Positions 53,595 through 63,800 of a stretch of DNA of 64,000 bases are shown here, in pieces. Below the pieces are notes generated by a model, which saw nothing but the letters and a program-made list of their open reading frames with translations, did no database searches and had not been told where the DNA came from. How positions within the stretch are numbered: the stretch's first letter is position 1; the number at the start of each line of letters is the position of its first letter. The DNA is taken from positions 248,001 through 312,000 of the forward strand of contig NZ_JAGIXS010000001.1 in the NCBI RefSeq assembly GCF_030014915.1, in the 5' to 3' direction. A program made the position numbers and the translations under genes. This DNA comes from Pelomonas sp. V22 (GTDB lineage Bacteria > Pseudomonadota > Gammaproteobacteria > Burkholderiales > Burkholderiaceae_C).

Positions 53595-54847
53595 AATCGG
53601 TCCTGATGATTGCCTACCACTTCCCGCCGCTGGCGGGCAGCAGCGGCATCCAGCGCACCCTGCGCTTCGTCCAGCACCTGCCGAATTTCGGCTGGCAGCC
53701 GCTGGTGCTCTCGGCCGACCCGCGTGCCTATGAGCGCACCAGCGCCGACCTGGAGGCCGACATCCCGGCCGGCACCGTGGTGCGGCGCGCCTTCGCGCTC
53801 GACACCGCCCGCCACCTGTCCATCAAGGGCCGCTACATCGGCGCGATGGCCCGGCCGGACCGCTGGATCAGCTGGCGCTTCGATGCCGTTCGCGTGGGCA
53901 TGGAGATGATCCGCAAACACAAGCCGGCAGCCATCTGGAGCACCTACCCCATTGCCACGGCCCACCGCATAGGCGCCGAGCTGCAGCGCCGCAGCGGCCT
54001 GCCCTGGATCGCCGATTTCCGCGATCCGATGGCGCAGGACAGTTACCCGGCCGACCCCAAGACCTGGCAGTCCTACAAGGACATTGAACGTGAGGCCGTG
54101 GCCCGCGCCGCGCTCAGCACCTTCACCACCCCGAGTTGCGTCGAGGAATACCGCCAGCGCTATCCGGCGCGCGCGCAAGACCTGGCCCTGCTGGAGAACG
54201 GCTATGACGAAGACAGCTTCGCCCATGCCGGCGAACTGGCCTCGGGTGGCCCGCTGAATCCAGGCGCAATCACGCTGCTGCACAGCGGCATCGTCTACCC
54301 GAGCGAGCGCGACCCCACCCAGCTGATGGCGGCGCTCAAACGCCTGCACGACGCCGGCGCCATCACGCCGGCGCGCTTGCAACTGCGCTTTCGCGCGGCG
54401 GTGGCCGAAGACCTGCTGCGCCGCCTGGCGAGCGAGCATGGCGTGCTGGACTATGTGCAGATCCTGCCGCCCGTTCCCTATCGCGAAGCGCTGGAAGAGA
54501 TGCTGCGCGCCGATGGCCTCCTGCTGCTACAGGCCAGCAACTGCAACGCGCAGATCCCGGCCAAGCTCTATGAATACCTGCGCGCCGGCCGCCCAGTGCT
54601 GTGCCTCAGCGACCCGGTGGGCGACACCGCCCGCGTGCTGAGGGATTCGGGCATAGACGCCATCGCCCGCCTGGACGACGCGGCCGACATCGCCCGCCTG
54701 CTGCAGGCGTTCTGCCATTCGGGAAGCGTGTCACAGCTGCAGACGCTGGCCCGCTCCGATGCGATTGCGGCCGCCTCGCGACGCGGCCGCAGCGAGGCCC
54801 TGGCCGGCCTGCTCGAGCGAGTCAGCAGCTTGCCACCCAAGCGATGA
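53591..54847 (+). CDS. Glycosyltransferase, family 4 type
   Basis: 418 residues, GT-B fold. The N-terminal acceptor domain begins MIAYHFPPLAGSSGIQRTLRF, with the glycine-rich loop of GT4 enzymes, and WIADFRDPMAQ follows. The donor domain has LLHSGIVYPSERDPTQLMAA and the EX7E-like region KLYEYLRAGRPVLCLSDP. Adds a sugar to the lipid-linked precursor at the inner membrane. Overlaps both neighbours by four bases. Confidence 0.92.
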   Translation: MKSVLMIAYHFPPLAGSSGIQRTLRFVQHLPNFGWQPLVLSADPRAYERTSADLEADIPAGTVVRRAFALDTARHLSIKGRYIGAMARPDRWISWRFDAVRVGMEMIRKHKPAAIWSTYPIATAHRIGAELQRRSGLPWIADFRDPMAQDSYPADPKTWQSYKDIEREAVARAALSTFTTPSCVEEYRQRYPARAQDLALLENGYDEDSFAHAGELASGGPLNPGAITLLHSGIVYPSERDPTQLMAALKRLHDAGAITPARLQLRFRAAVAEDLLRRLASEHGVLDYVQILPPVPYREALEEMLRADGLLLLQASNCNAQIPAKLYEYLRAGRPVLCLSDPVGDTARVLRDSGIDAIARLDDAADIARLLQAFCHSGSVSQLQTLARSDAIAAASRRGRSEALAGLLERVSSLPPKR

Positions 54848-56298
54848 GCACCCGCCGCGCCATCGCGTTCTCTTTTCTCGATCGCTACGCCGCATTGGCG
54901 CTGTCGATCGCTGCTTCCTACATCCTGTCGCGGCTGATGACACCATCGGAGATCGGGGTCTACTCGGTCACCATGGTCTTCGTCTCGCTGGCCGCCGCCT
55001 TCCGCGACCTGGGAGCCGGCCAGTTTCTGCTGCAGAAGCGTGAGCTGGAGCCGCAGCACATCAAGGCCGTCTGGACCATCATGCTGGGCGCCGGTAGCGT
55101 GATGGCGGTGCTGATACTGCTGGCCGCCTGGCCGCTGTCGCTCTTCTACAAGGACCCTCGCATCATGCCCATCATGTGGCTGATCGCGCTGGGCTATGTC
55201 TTCAACTCCTTCGGCGCAATGAGCTATGCCTGGCTGATGCGCTCGCTGCGCTTCGAGGCCCTGGCCCTGATGCGCTTCAGTGCCACGCTGACGGGCACTG
55301 CGGCGACGCTGCTGCTGGCCTGGCGGGACTTCGGACCCATCAGCCTCGCTTGGGGCAGCCTGGTGACCGCACTGACCAATGCCGCCGTGGGCCTGTACTA
55401 CCGCCCGGACAGCTTCCACTGGCTGCCGACCCGCCAGGGCCTGCGCGAGGTGCTGAGCTTCGGCAGCAAGGTCTCGCTGACCAGCATGGCAGGCACGCTG
55501 GGCAACGGCGCTCCGGAGATGGTGCTGGGCAAGCTGCAGGACCTGCATGCCGTAGGCCTGTACTCGCGGGCCAACGGCCTGGTCAGCATGTTTGCTCGCC
55601 TGGTGATGGATGCCACCAATGCCGTGGCCCTGCCGCTGTTTGCCCGCACCACGCGGGAGCAGGGCTCCAGCCGCGAGCCCTGGTTGCGCGCGACTGGCTA
55701 CGTGACGGTGCTCGGCTGGAGCTTTGCCGCAGGCGTCGCCCTGCTCGGTGCACCGCTGGTGCTGCTGCTGCACGGTCCGCAGTGGGGCGAAGCCGTACCA
55801 CCACTGCGCTGGATGGCCCTCGGCATGGCCGTGGGCCTGCCGGCGGCGCTGTGCCCACAGCTCCTGATCGGTGCAGGACAGGCTGGCCGGGTGTTGCGCC
55901 TGACGCTGTTCGCCACCGCCTGCCAGATTCTCTGCACCTCGGTGGGCGCGTTCTTCGGCCTCGAGGAGGCAGCCCTCGGCTTTGCTGCCGCGCAGTTGCT
56001 GAGCCTGGTCAGCTGGCTGCGTGGCGCCCGCGAAGTCATTGCCTTCCAGTGGAGCGAACTGGCTGGGCTGCTGCTGCGCAGCGCCTCCTGCGCGGTGCTG
56101 GCCGGTGTCGGCCCGCTGCTGATCGTGCTGGTCTACGGCACAGCCCCCGAGCATCCGGTCGCCCCGCTCCTGTGGGCGACGCTGGCCGGTGGAGCGCTGC
56201 TGCTCCTGGCCCTGCGCCTGGCCGCCCACCCTCTCTGGAGCGAATGTCAGCGCATGGCAGGCTTCTTGCGGGGCAAGCTGTATGGAAGCCCGCGCTGA
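54844..56298 (+). CDS. Wzx-like oligosaccharide flippase
   Basis: 484 residues with about 12-14 membrane segments. The N-terminus FSFLDRYAALALSIAASYIL and LSRLMTPSEIGVYSV is the usual start of the polysaccharide-export MATE/Wzx family, followed by FRDLGAGQFLLQ. It should move the undecaprenyl-linked repeat to the periplasm. No Wzy polymerase or co-polymerase lies in the window. Its end overlaps the next glycosyltransferase by 17 bases. Confidence 0.93.
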   Translation: MSTRRAIAFSFLDRYAALALSIAASYILSRLMTPSEIGVYSVTMVFVSLAAAFRDLGAGQFLLQKRELEPQHIKAVWTIMLGAGSVMAVLILLAAWPLSLFYKDPRIMPIMWLIALGYVFNSFGAMSYAWLMRSLRFEALALMRFSATLTGTAATLLLAWRDFGPISLAWGSLVTALTNAAVGLYYRPDSFHWLPTRQGLREVLSFGSKVSLTSMAGTLGNGAPEMVLGKLQDLHAVGLYSRANGLVSMFARLVMDATNAVALPLFARTTREQGSSREPWLRATGYVTVLGWSFAAGVALLGAPLVLLLHGPQWGEAVPPLRWMALGMAVGLPAALCPQLLIGAGQAGRVLRLTLFATACQILCTSVGAFFGLEEAALGFAAAQLLSLVSWLRGAREVIAFQWSELAGLLLRSASCAVLAGVGPLLIVLVYGTAPEHPVAPLLWATLAGGALLLLALRLAAHPLWSECQRMAGFLRGKLYGSPR

Positions 56299-57385
56299 CG
56301 CCCGCCTACCTCGCCGCCTCGGCCTGATCCTGGCCGGCAGCATTGCCGACCCGGTACCCAGCACCCGCATCGCCCTGCTCAACCTGCTGCCCCAGCTGGC
56401 CCATGCTGGCTGGGAGGCCGTGCCCCTGCACGAAGGCCAACCCGCCAGCGAGCAACCTCAGCTGAAGCTGCGGGCTGCCGACATCGCCGCCCAGGGCATA
56501 CGCCTGGTGATCTTTCAGAAGGTCTATGGCCAGAGCGCCGAGGCCCTGGCGCGCGAACTTGGTGCACTGGGCATTCCCTGCCTGTTCATGATCTGCGACC
56601 GCGTCGTGCCCAGCATGGCGGAGTCCTGCCCGGCCACGGTCACCGTGACGCCCTATCTGCGCCAGCTCTATCCGGCCGACCTGCAGTCGCGCATTTCCGT
56701 CATCCATGACGGCATCGAGCATCCGGAGGTCATCAAGACACGCTGGCATTCGGGGCGCGGCCAGTGGCTGCGGCCGCTGCGCGCCGTACTCGTGACCTCG
56801 GCGCGGCTCTACAGCCTGCCGGCTTTGCCGCCGCTGCCGGCCTGGTTGCGCGTCGACGTGATCGGCGACTACCCGCCGTCCAGCCATTTGCTGGAGCGAC
56901 TCAGCAAGTACCGCCTGCACTGGCAACGCTTTCCGGCCGAGCGTCAGGCCCTGCTGCGCCAGGCGCTGAACCCGCACATTCGAACCCTGGCCTGGGATGC
57001 GCAGGGCGTCTACGAGCACCTGTGCGAGGCCGACCTGGCCATCATTCCTATCGACCGCCAACCGCCGCTGGGCAGCATGCCGCCGCCGGGTTGGAGCGTC
57101 AAAAGCGAGAACCGGCTGAGCCTCAAGATGTCGGTCGGCCTGCCGGTGATCGCGACGCGCATCCCGTCCTACGAGCCGGTGATCGAGCAAGGCGTCAACG
57201 GCTTCCTGGCCGACACGCCGACCGATTGGCTGGCGGCCCTGACCGAACTGCGCGACCCGAGGCGTCGCCGCGAGATCGGTGCGGCGGCGCGGGCCAGCGT
57301 TGTGGAGCGCTTTTCCGTCGAAGCCCAGGCCAAGGCCCTGCAGACCTTGCTGGAGCAACTGGACCGGGGCCGTCAGCAGCCATGA
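56282..57385 (+). CDS. Glycosyltransferase (GT-B type)
   Basis: 367 residues. The donor-side motif LSLKMSVGLPVIATRIPSYE followed by PVIEQGVNGFLADT is typical of GT4-like enzymes. The N-terminal part (LGLILAGSIADPVPSTRIA) is divergent. The start ATG lies 17 bases inside the flippase gene, and the stop overlaps the GT2 start by four bases. A polysaccharide glycosyltransferase; sugar specificity cannot be told. Confidence 0.85.
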   Translation: MEARADARLPRRLGLILAGSIADPVPSTRIALLNLLPQLAHAGWEAVPLHEGQPASEQPQLKLRAADIAAQGIRLVIFQKVYGQSAEALARELGALGIPCLFMICDRVVPSMAESCPATVTVTPYLRQLYPADLQSRISVIHDGIEHPEVIKTRWHSGRGQWLRPLRAVLVTSARLYSLPALPPLPAWLRVDVIGDYPPSSHLLERLSKYRLHWQRFPAERQALLRQALNPHIRTLAWDAQGVYEHLCEADLAIIPIDRQPPLGSMPPPGWSVKSENRLSLKMSVGLPVIATRIPSYEPVIEQGVNGFLADTPTDWLAALTELRDPRRRREIGAAARASVVERFSVEAQAKALQTLLEQLDRGRQQP

Positions 57386-58371
57386 GCAGGGCGAGCCAGG
57401 CAGACTGCACGGCACCCGAGGTGAGCGTGCTGCTGCTTTGCTACAACCACGCGCGCTTTGTCGACGACTGTCTGCAGAGCGTTGCGACCCAGACGCTGAC
57501 CGGCTTCGAGCTGATCGTCTGTGACGACGCGTCCACCGACGACTCGGTTGCCCGCATCGAGCTGGGCCTGCAGCGGCTGCAGTTGCAGGCCCGCTTCATC
57601 CGACATGCCAGCAACCTGGGCCTGTGCCCGACGCTGGTCGAGCTGATGGGGCTGGCGCGCGGCCGCTACATCGCCATGGTCGCCGCCGACGACCTCTGGG
57701 AGCCCGAACGCCTGGCGCAGCAACTCGCACTGCTGCGTCAGCATCCCGAGGCTGCCCTGGTTTACTCGGACGCCCACCAGATCGACGAGGAAGGCCGGCG
57801 CCTGCCGCTCAGCGTGATGCAGGCCCACCATGCACCCGAGCCGCCGCCCAGCGGCATGCTGTTCAGCGTGCTCGCCAATGGCAACTTCATTCCTGCCATG
57901 GCCACCCTGATACGGCGCGAGGCCATTGACGCCGTCGGCGGCTACGACGCCAGCCTCAGCTACGAGGACTACGACATGTGGCTGCGCCTGGCCGAGCGCT
58001 ATCCCATCTTGCATCTGCCGGGCCGCCTGGCCAGCTACCGCATCGTCGAGAGCTCGATGGTGCGCACGCTGTTCCGCCGTCCGAACGGCGCGCACTACGA
58101 AACCTTGTTCCGCATCTGCGAGCGCTGGCTGAGCCGCGACCTGCTGAGCCCGGAGCAGCGCCAGCGCTGGACCGTCCGACAGGCTGACGCAGCCTATGGG
58201 CTCTTCTACGGCGGTCATCCACGCGCCCGTCAAGCACTCTGGACCGTGGCCCGGCGCGATGCCAAACGGCGCTGGCGCTGGCTGCTGATCGCCGGGATGT
58301 GTGCGATAGGGCTGCATCGTCCCCGACTTGTGGGGCTGGCCGGGCGGCTGAGGCGTCAGCACAGGGAATAA
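57382..58371 (+). CDS. Glycosyltransferase, family 2
   Basis: 329 residues, GT-A fold. VSVLLLCYNHARFVDDCLQS and ELIVCDDASTDDSV hold the nucleotide-binding region, ARGRYIAMVAADDLWEPERL has the DxD-like metal motif, and SYEDYDMWLRLAERYPI carries the catalytic acid. No membrane segment is evident until a short C-terminal hydrophobic stretch (LLIAGMCAIGL). Start overlaps the previous gene (ATGA). The 32 bases to the next gene break the run of overlaps. Confidence 0.93.
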   Translation: MSRASQADCTAPEVSVLLLCYNHARFVDDCLQSVATQTLTGFELIVCDDASTDDSVARIELGLQRLQLQARFIRHASNLGLCPTLVELMGLARGRYIAMVAADDLWEPERLAQQLALLRQHPEAALVYSDAHQIDEEGRRLPLSVMQAHHAPEPPPSGMLFSVLANGNFIPAMATLIRREAIDAVGGYDASLSYEDYDMWLRLAERYPILHLPGRLASYRIVESSMVRTLFRRPNGAHYETLFRICERWLSRDLLSPEQRQRWTVRQADAAYGLFYGGHPRARQALWTVARRDAKRRWRWLLIAGMCAIGLHRPRLVGLAGRLRRQHRE

Positions 58372-58403
58372 TTCGCCGCAACCCAAGCATTGATCAACAC
58401 CGC

Positions 58404-60074
58404 ATGAATCAAGTCTCCGCACCGACGGTCAGCGCCACACTTCTGCACGCGGCGGGCCAGCCCCGTTTCGACGCCTCGCTGGGCGACAGCACCCAGGCCT
58501 GGCTCACACTGGCCGACGCTGCACCGGCGCAGCTGGCTCAGGTCGGTGGTGGCTTTGCCGTGGCCGTGCGACGCGTCGACGGTGCCATCTGGATGGCGGT
58601 GGACCGCTTCGCCGTCGAGACGCTGTGCTGGCGCATCGAGGACGGTGAGCTGCGCATCGCCACCCGCGCCGACGAACTCGGCGCCGGCCAGCTCGAATCC
58701 CAGGCCCTGTTCGACTACCTGCACTTCCATGCCATCCCCTCGCCGCACACCGTGTTCAGTGGTGTGCAGCGCCTGCCCGCCGGGCATTCGGCGCTGTTCA
58801 AGGACGGCAAGATCGAGGTGACGCCCTACTGGCAGCCAGCCTTCCGGCCGCAGGCCCAGCCCGACTTCGTGGCCCTGAAGGAGGAGTTCCGCCGCCTGGT
58901 GCAGCAAGGCGTCAAGCGCAGCCTCGGTGAGCACAAAGCCGCCTGCTTCCTCAGCGGTGGCACCGACAGCTCCACGGTGGCCGGCATGCTGGCACGGCTG
59001 GGGGGCAGCAAGCCGGCCAGCTACTCCATCGGATTTGAGGCCGAGGGCTATGACGAGATGGCCTATGCCCGCCTCGCGGCCAAGCATTTCGGCACCGACC
59101 ATCATGAGTACTACGTGACGCCAGACGATCTGGTGCGCGAGATTCCGCATGTGGCCGCGTCCATTGATCAGCCCTTTGGCAACTCCTCGCTGCTGCCGGC
59201 CTATTGCTGCGCCAAGCTGGCCAAGAGCGACGGCGTGACCCGCCTGCTGGCCGGGGACGGCGGCGACGAGTTGTTCGGCGGCAATGCCCGCTACGCCAAG
59301 CAGCGCGTGTTCGGCTGGTACCAGAACGTGCCGGGCTTCTTGCGCGCCGGTCTGCTGGAACCGCTGCTCATGCACACGCCGCTCGGCACGCTACCGCTGG
59401 CACGCAAGGGCCGCAGCTACATCGAGCAGGCCGGCACGCCAATGCCGGACCGGCTCGACCTCTACAACCTCTTGACCCGCATCGGGCGCGCCGAAGTGCT
59501 GACGCCCGAATTCATGGCTCGGGTCGACCAGGCCGAGCCGCTGGGCCTGCAGCGCCAGGTCTGGAGCGCGGTTCCCGAGGCCAGCGAGCTGGACCGCCAG
59601 CTCGCCTTCGACTGGCGCTTCACACTGGCCGAGAGCGACTTGCCCAAGGTGCGCCAGGCTTGTGGCCTGGCCGGCGTCGAGGTCGGCTTCCCGCTGCTGG
59701 ACGACGACCTCCTGGCCTTCTCGCTGCTGCTGCCCGAGGACTACAAGCTCAAGGGCAGCCAGCTTCGCTGGTTCTTCAAGGAAGCGCTGCGTGGCTTCCT
59801 GCCGGACGAAATCATCACCAAGAGCAAGCATGGCTTCGGCCTGCCTTTTGGTGTCTGGTGCACCCGCCATGCCGCACTGCGCGAGCTGGCCGAAGGCAGC
59901 GTGCAGGCCCTGGTCGGGCGCGGCTGGGTGCGCGCCGAATTCGCCCGTCGCCTGTTCGCCGAGCTGCTGCCAGCCCACCCCGGCTACTACGGCGAGATGG
60001 TGTGGATCCTGATGATGCTGGAGCAATGGCTGCAGGCGCACGGGGCCGATGGCAAGCTGGTGCGGCTGAGCTGA
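58404..60074 (+). CDS. Asparagine-synthase-like enzyme lacking the glutaminase cysteine
   Basis: 556 residues. The C-terminal synthetase domain (about 155-520) is intact: PP-loop FLSGGTDSSTVAG (184-190 core), LLAGDGGDELFGG and SKHGFGLPFGVW. The N-terminal glutaminase domain is shortened and begins MNQVSAP, so the catalytic Cys2 of glutamine-dependent AsnB is absent and glutamine hydrolysis should not occur. The enzyme would use free ammonia or another amine. This resembles the non-canonical amidotransferases of polysaccharide and natural-product clusters. Located between the GT2 and methyltransferase genes; it may amidate a uronic acid or aminoacyl group of the glycan (inference). Confidence 0.87.
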   Translation: MNQVSAPTVSATLLHAAGQPRFDASLGDSTQAWLTLADAAPAQLAQVGGGFAVAVRRVDGAIWMAVDRFAVETLCWRIEDGELRIATRADELGAGQLESQALFDYLHFHAIPSPHTVFSGVQRLPAGHSALFKDGKIEVTPYWQPAFRPQAQPDFVALKEEFRRLVQQGVKRSLGEHKAACFLSGGTDSSTVAGMLARLGGSKPASYSIGFEAEGYDEMAYARLAAKHFGTDHHEYYVTPDDLVREIPHVAASIDQPFGNSSLLPAYCCAKLAKSDGVTRLLAGDGGDELFGGNARYAKQRVFGWYQNVPGFLRAGLLEPLLMHTPLGTLPLARKGRSYIEQAGTPMPDRLDLYNLLTRIGRAEVLTPEFMARVDQAEPLGLQRQVWSAVPEASELDRQLAFDWRFTLAESDLPKVRQACGLAGVEVGFPLLDDDLLAFSLLLPEDYKLKGSQLRWFFKEALRGFLPDEIITKSKHGFGLPFGVWCTRHAALRELAEGSVQALVGRGWVRAEFARRLFAELLPAHPGYYGEMVWILMMLEQWLQAHGADGKLVRLS

Positions 60075-60089
60075 CGGAGAGCGACGCCC

Positions 60090-60827
60090 ATGCCTGAAGC
60101 AGCCCCTGCCGTCGTTCAGCAAAGGCTGGCCGCGTACACCGGCGCCCGCGAAGACATTGCCAGCCTCGTGCCTTGGCAGGCCCTGCACATCCTCGACCTC
60201 GGCTGCAGCGACGGCTCACTCGGCCTCGGGCTGAAGCAGCAGCGGCCGGAGCGGCGCGTCTGCGGCATCGAGTATTCGAGCGAGCTGGCCGCCCGGGCCG
60301 CCAGCCGGCTGGACGAGGTGCACGAGGCCGACCTGAGCCGGACCGATGCGCTCGAACAACTGAGCCGAAAAGACTTTGATTGCATCATCTGCGCCGATGT
60401 GCTTGAGCACCTGCAGCAACCGGAACGCTTGCTGGAGCAACTGCACGGCTTGCTGAGGCCCGGCGGCGTGTTGGTGGTCAGCCTGCCCAACATCCGCCAC
60501 CTCTCAGCCCTGCGCGCCATCTTCCTGCAGGGCAGCTTTCCGCGCCGCCCGCGCGGCATCTTCGACGACAGCCATTGGCGCTGGTTCACCGTCGGCGACG
60601 GCCGCCGTCTGCTGGAGCAGGCCGGATATGCCCTGACCGACAGCAGCTACACGCTCCGCTGGGGCGACCAGGGAGGCGGCCGCGCCAACCGTTTGCTGAA
60701 CCGCTGGTTCGGCCGCCATGCCGGGAAGATCCCTCCGGTCCGCGAGTTCCTGAGCTACCAGTTCGCCATGCGGGCCAGGTCTACCCGAAGCGCAGAGTCA
60801 CCTATTGACACACCACTTGGGGGGTGA
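60090..60827 (+). CDS. Class I SAM-dependent methyltransferase
   Basis: 245 residues. HILDLGCSDGSLGLGL is motif I, VCGIEYSSELAARA motif II, and DFDCIICADVLEHL the motif IV region, followed by LRPGGVLVVSLPNIRH. Similar to methyltransferases that modify polysaccharide sugars. GGAG lies upstream of the ATG. Fifteen bases after the asparagine-synthase-like gene, so in the same operon. Its C-terminus is Arg/Ser rich. Confidence 0.88.
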   Translation: MPEAAPAVVQQRLAAYTGAREDIASLVPWQALHILDLGCSDGSLGLGLKQQRPERRVCGIEYSSELAARAASRLDEVHEADLSRTDALEQLSRKDFDCIICADVLEHLQQPERLLEQLHGLLRPGGVLVVSLPNIRHLSALRAIFLQGSFPRRPRGIFDDSHWRWFTVGDGRRLLEQAGYALTDSSYTLRWGDQGGGRANRLLNRWFGRHAGKIPPVREFLSYQFAMRARSTRSAESPIDTPLGG

Positions 60828-60850
60828 CACAGGTTTGAAATCTGGCGACG

Positions 60851-63800
60851 ATGCGCGGCATGAGCCTGCGCATCACCCCCTCCCCCCTACTCGCCCTGGC
60901 CCTGCTGACTGCCGCACTGTTGAGCAGTTGCGGCGGCGGTAACGGCGAAGACAGCAAGACCAGCACCGCACAAGGCAATCAGCGCAGGATTGCAGCGGCA
61001 GGCGGCACCGGAACGCCGGTGGCGCCGGTGCTGAACGGCAACTGGACCCAGCTTCCCAACCCCAAATACGCGCCGCCGGTCGGACCCTATGCCCGCGTAT
61101 GGACCGAGATGCTGTGGGATCCGTTGCTGCATGAAATGGTGATCTTCGGTGGCAATGGCGCCACCGGTTACGAGAACGACATCTGGTCGTACAACGCCAG
61201 CACGACCAACTGGACGGTCATTGACCCGCAGGTCAACTGTCCAGGCAACTACGGCTTTGACAAGCCCAACGGCACGGACGACACGAACTTCAAGTACGAC
61301 CCGGTCAATCGTCTGTACTGGATCTTCGGCGTGGCCAGCGGCTACCGCTGCCCTCCCTATGCCACCACACGCACCGCTGCCACCGGCACCACGGCCACCC
61401 AGGTCGTCGACCCCAGCCTGACCCCGCCCGCCAGTGGCAGCTACGTGCAATGGCACCTGCGTTCGGGCGGTTTTGACGTCCTTGTGAGCGGCTACGACGA
61501 CAACGCCAAGACCCTGACCCTGGCCAGCCCCATCACTGGACTGAACCCGGGGAGCAGCTACCAGCTGTATGCAACCGCTGGTGCCGGCATCTGGTACTTC
61601 GATCCCGCCACCAAGACCTGGGTCGGCCAGGACACGCCGCCCGGCAACACCGGCATCACACCCACCGGCGCCCGGATTGCACCGGCCGTGGCCTATTCGG
61701 ACGCGAGCGAAGCCTTCGTTCTGTTTGGCGGCAAATCGCTGGGCTCGGACAAGAGCGTCTGGCGCCTGGACGTGCGCACCAAGCTCTGGACTCAGTTGCC
61801 CGTGCCGAGCGGTGGCACGCCGCCTCACATGCGCGAGATGCTGAACTCCCTCGTCTACGACAAGGCCAACGACGTCTTCGTGCTGTTTGGCGGCGTCTGC
61901 TCATACGACGGGGTCTGCCCCGAGTACAGCAAGCCCGGGCAGACCTGGGTTTACCACCTGCCCAGCAACACCTGGACCAATATGAATCCGCCGGTCGCGC
62001 CGTCCCCCCGGGCGCAGCAGGTCATGAGTTACGACGAGGAGCACGGCGTCATCGTGCTGTTCGGCGGCGCCGAGGCCGGCACCGGCGAGGGTGTAGGTGC
62101 CAGCGACACCTGGTACTACCACGTTGCCAGCAACACCTGGACCCAGGTCAGCACGCCCACCACGCCGCCCGGCCGCTACCTGTCGCAGATCACCTATGAC
62201 GCCGACCTGAAACGCACCGTGATCTTCGGCGGCCGCGCCACTGGCATGCTGGGCGACATCTGGGCCCTGAAGCTCGTCAAGGCCGTGGGCGCCCCCACCG
62301 TCGCCCTGACCTCCCCCACCGCCGGCAGCAGCTACTTCGCACCCGCCAGCATCAACATCAGCGCCGACGCCTCCGACGTGGGCGGCAGCATCAGCAAGGT
62401 CGAGTTCTTTGCCGGCGCCACCAAGATCGGTGAAGCCAGCAGCGCGCCCTATGCGTTGAGCTGGAACAACGTGGCGATAGGCAGCTATGCGATCACCGCC
62501 GTTGCCACGGACAACACCGGCATGACGGCGACCTCGGCTGCGGTCAACATCTCCGTCATCCCGGTGCCGAACGCGCCACCCACGGTGAGCCTCGGGGCGC
62601 CGATCAGTGGCGACGTCTTCACTGCGCCGGCCAGCATCACGCTCACCGCCAATGCGAGTGACAGCGACGGCACGGTCAGCAAGGTCGAGTTCTATGCCGG
62701 CAGCACCAAGCTCGGCGAAGCCACGTCGGCGCCCTGGTCCTACAACTGGTCCGGCGTGAGTGCCGGCAACTACAGCCTCAAGGCCGTCGCCACCGACAAC
62801 GGCGGTGCCAGCACCACCAGCAGCACAGTCAGCATCGTCGTCAACCCGTCAGTCAACCAGCCGCCCGTGGTCAGCCTCACGGCGCCCACCGGGGGCAGCA
62901 GCTACACGAGCCCAGCCGCCATCACGCTGACCGCCAGCGCCTCCGATGCCGATGGCAGCGTGGCCAAAGTCGAGTTCTTCGCCGGAGCCACCAAGCTCGG
63001 TGAGAAAACCTCGGCCCCCTTCAGCTACGCCTGGACCGGCGTTGCCGCTGGCAGCTACGCCCTGAGCGCGCGCGCCACCGACAACAGCGGCGCCACCACC
63101 ACCAGCAGCACGGTCAACGTCACCGTGTCCGACCCCGTGGGCAGTGGCCCCAGCGTCAATGTGGCCCTTCAAAGCAATGGTGGCGTGGCCTCGGCCTCGT
63201 CGGTCTATTCCACCGCCTATCCGGTCAGCGCCATCAACGACGGCAACCGGCGCGGCAACAACTGGGGCAACGGCGGCGGCTGGAACGACGCCTCGGCCAG
63301 CAGCTGGACCGACTGGGCACAGATCAACTTCAGCGGCAGCAAGACGATCAACCGCATCGTCGTGTACACGCTGGCCGACAACTACGCCAGCGCCCCCGAG
63401 GCGACGGCCAGCACCACGTTCACACAATACGGCCTGACCGACTTCCAGGTGCAGTACTGGAACGGCAGCAGCTGGGTCACCGTGCCCGGCGGCAGCGTCA
63501 CCGGCAACAACTACGTGATGCGCGGCTTCACGTTCCCGGCCGTTACCACCGACCGCATCCGTGTGCTGGTCAGCAGCTCGCTCTACTGGTACAGCCGCAT
63601 CGTCGAACTGGAAGCCTGGACCTCGGGCGATGCCGGCCCCAACACGCCGCCGGCCGTGGCCCTCACCTCGCCGCTGCCCGGCGCCAACTTCACGGCACCG
63701 GCCAGCATCACGCTGCAGGCCACCGCGACCGACAGCGACGGCAGCGTCGCCAAGGTCGAGTTCTTCAATGGCGCCACCAAGATCGGCGAGAGCACGACTG

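Noticed and set aside
60805-60831. TTGACACA / GTGACACA direct repeat before the large lipoprotein, looking like a sigma-70 -35 box
   Set aside because: No acceptable -10 box lies at 16-18 bases; the repeat overlaps the end of the methyltransferase gene and may be chance.
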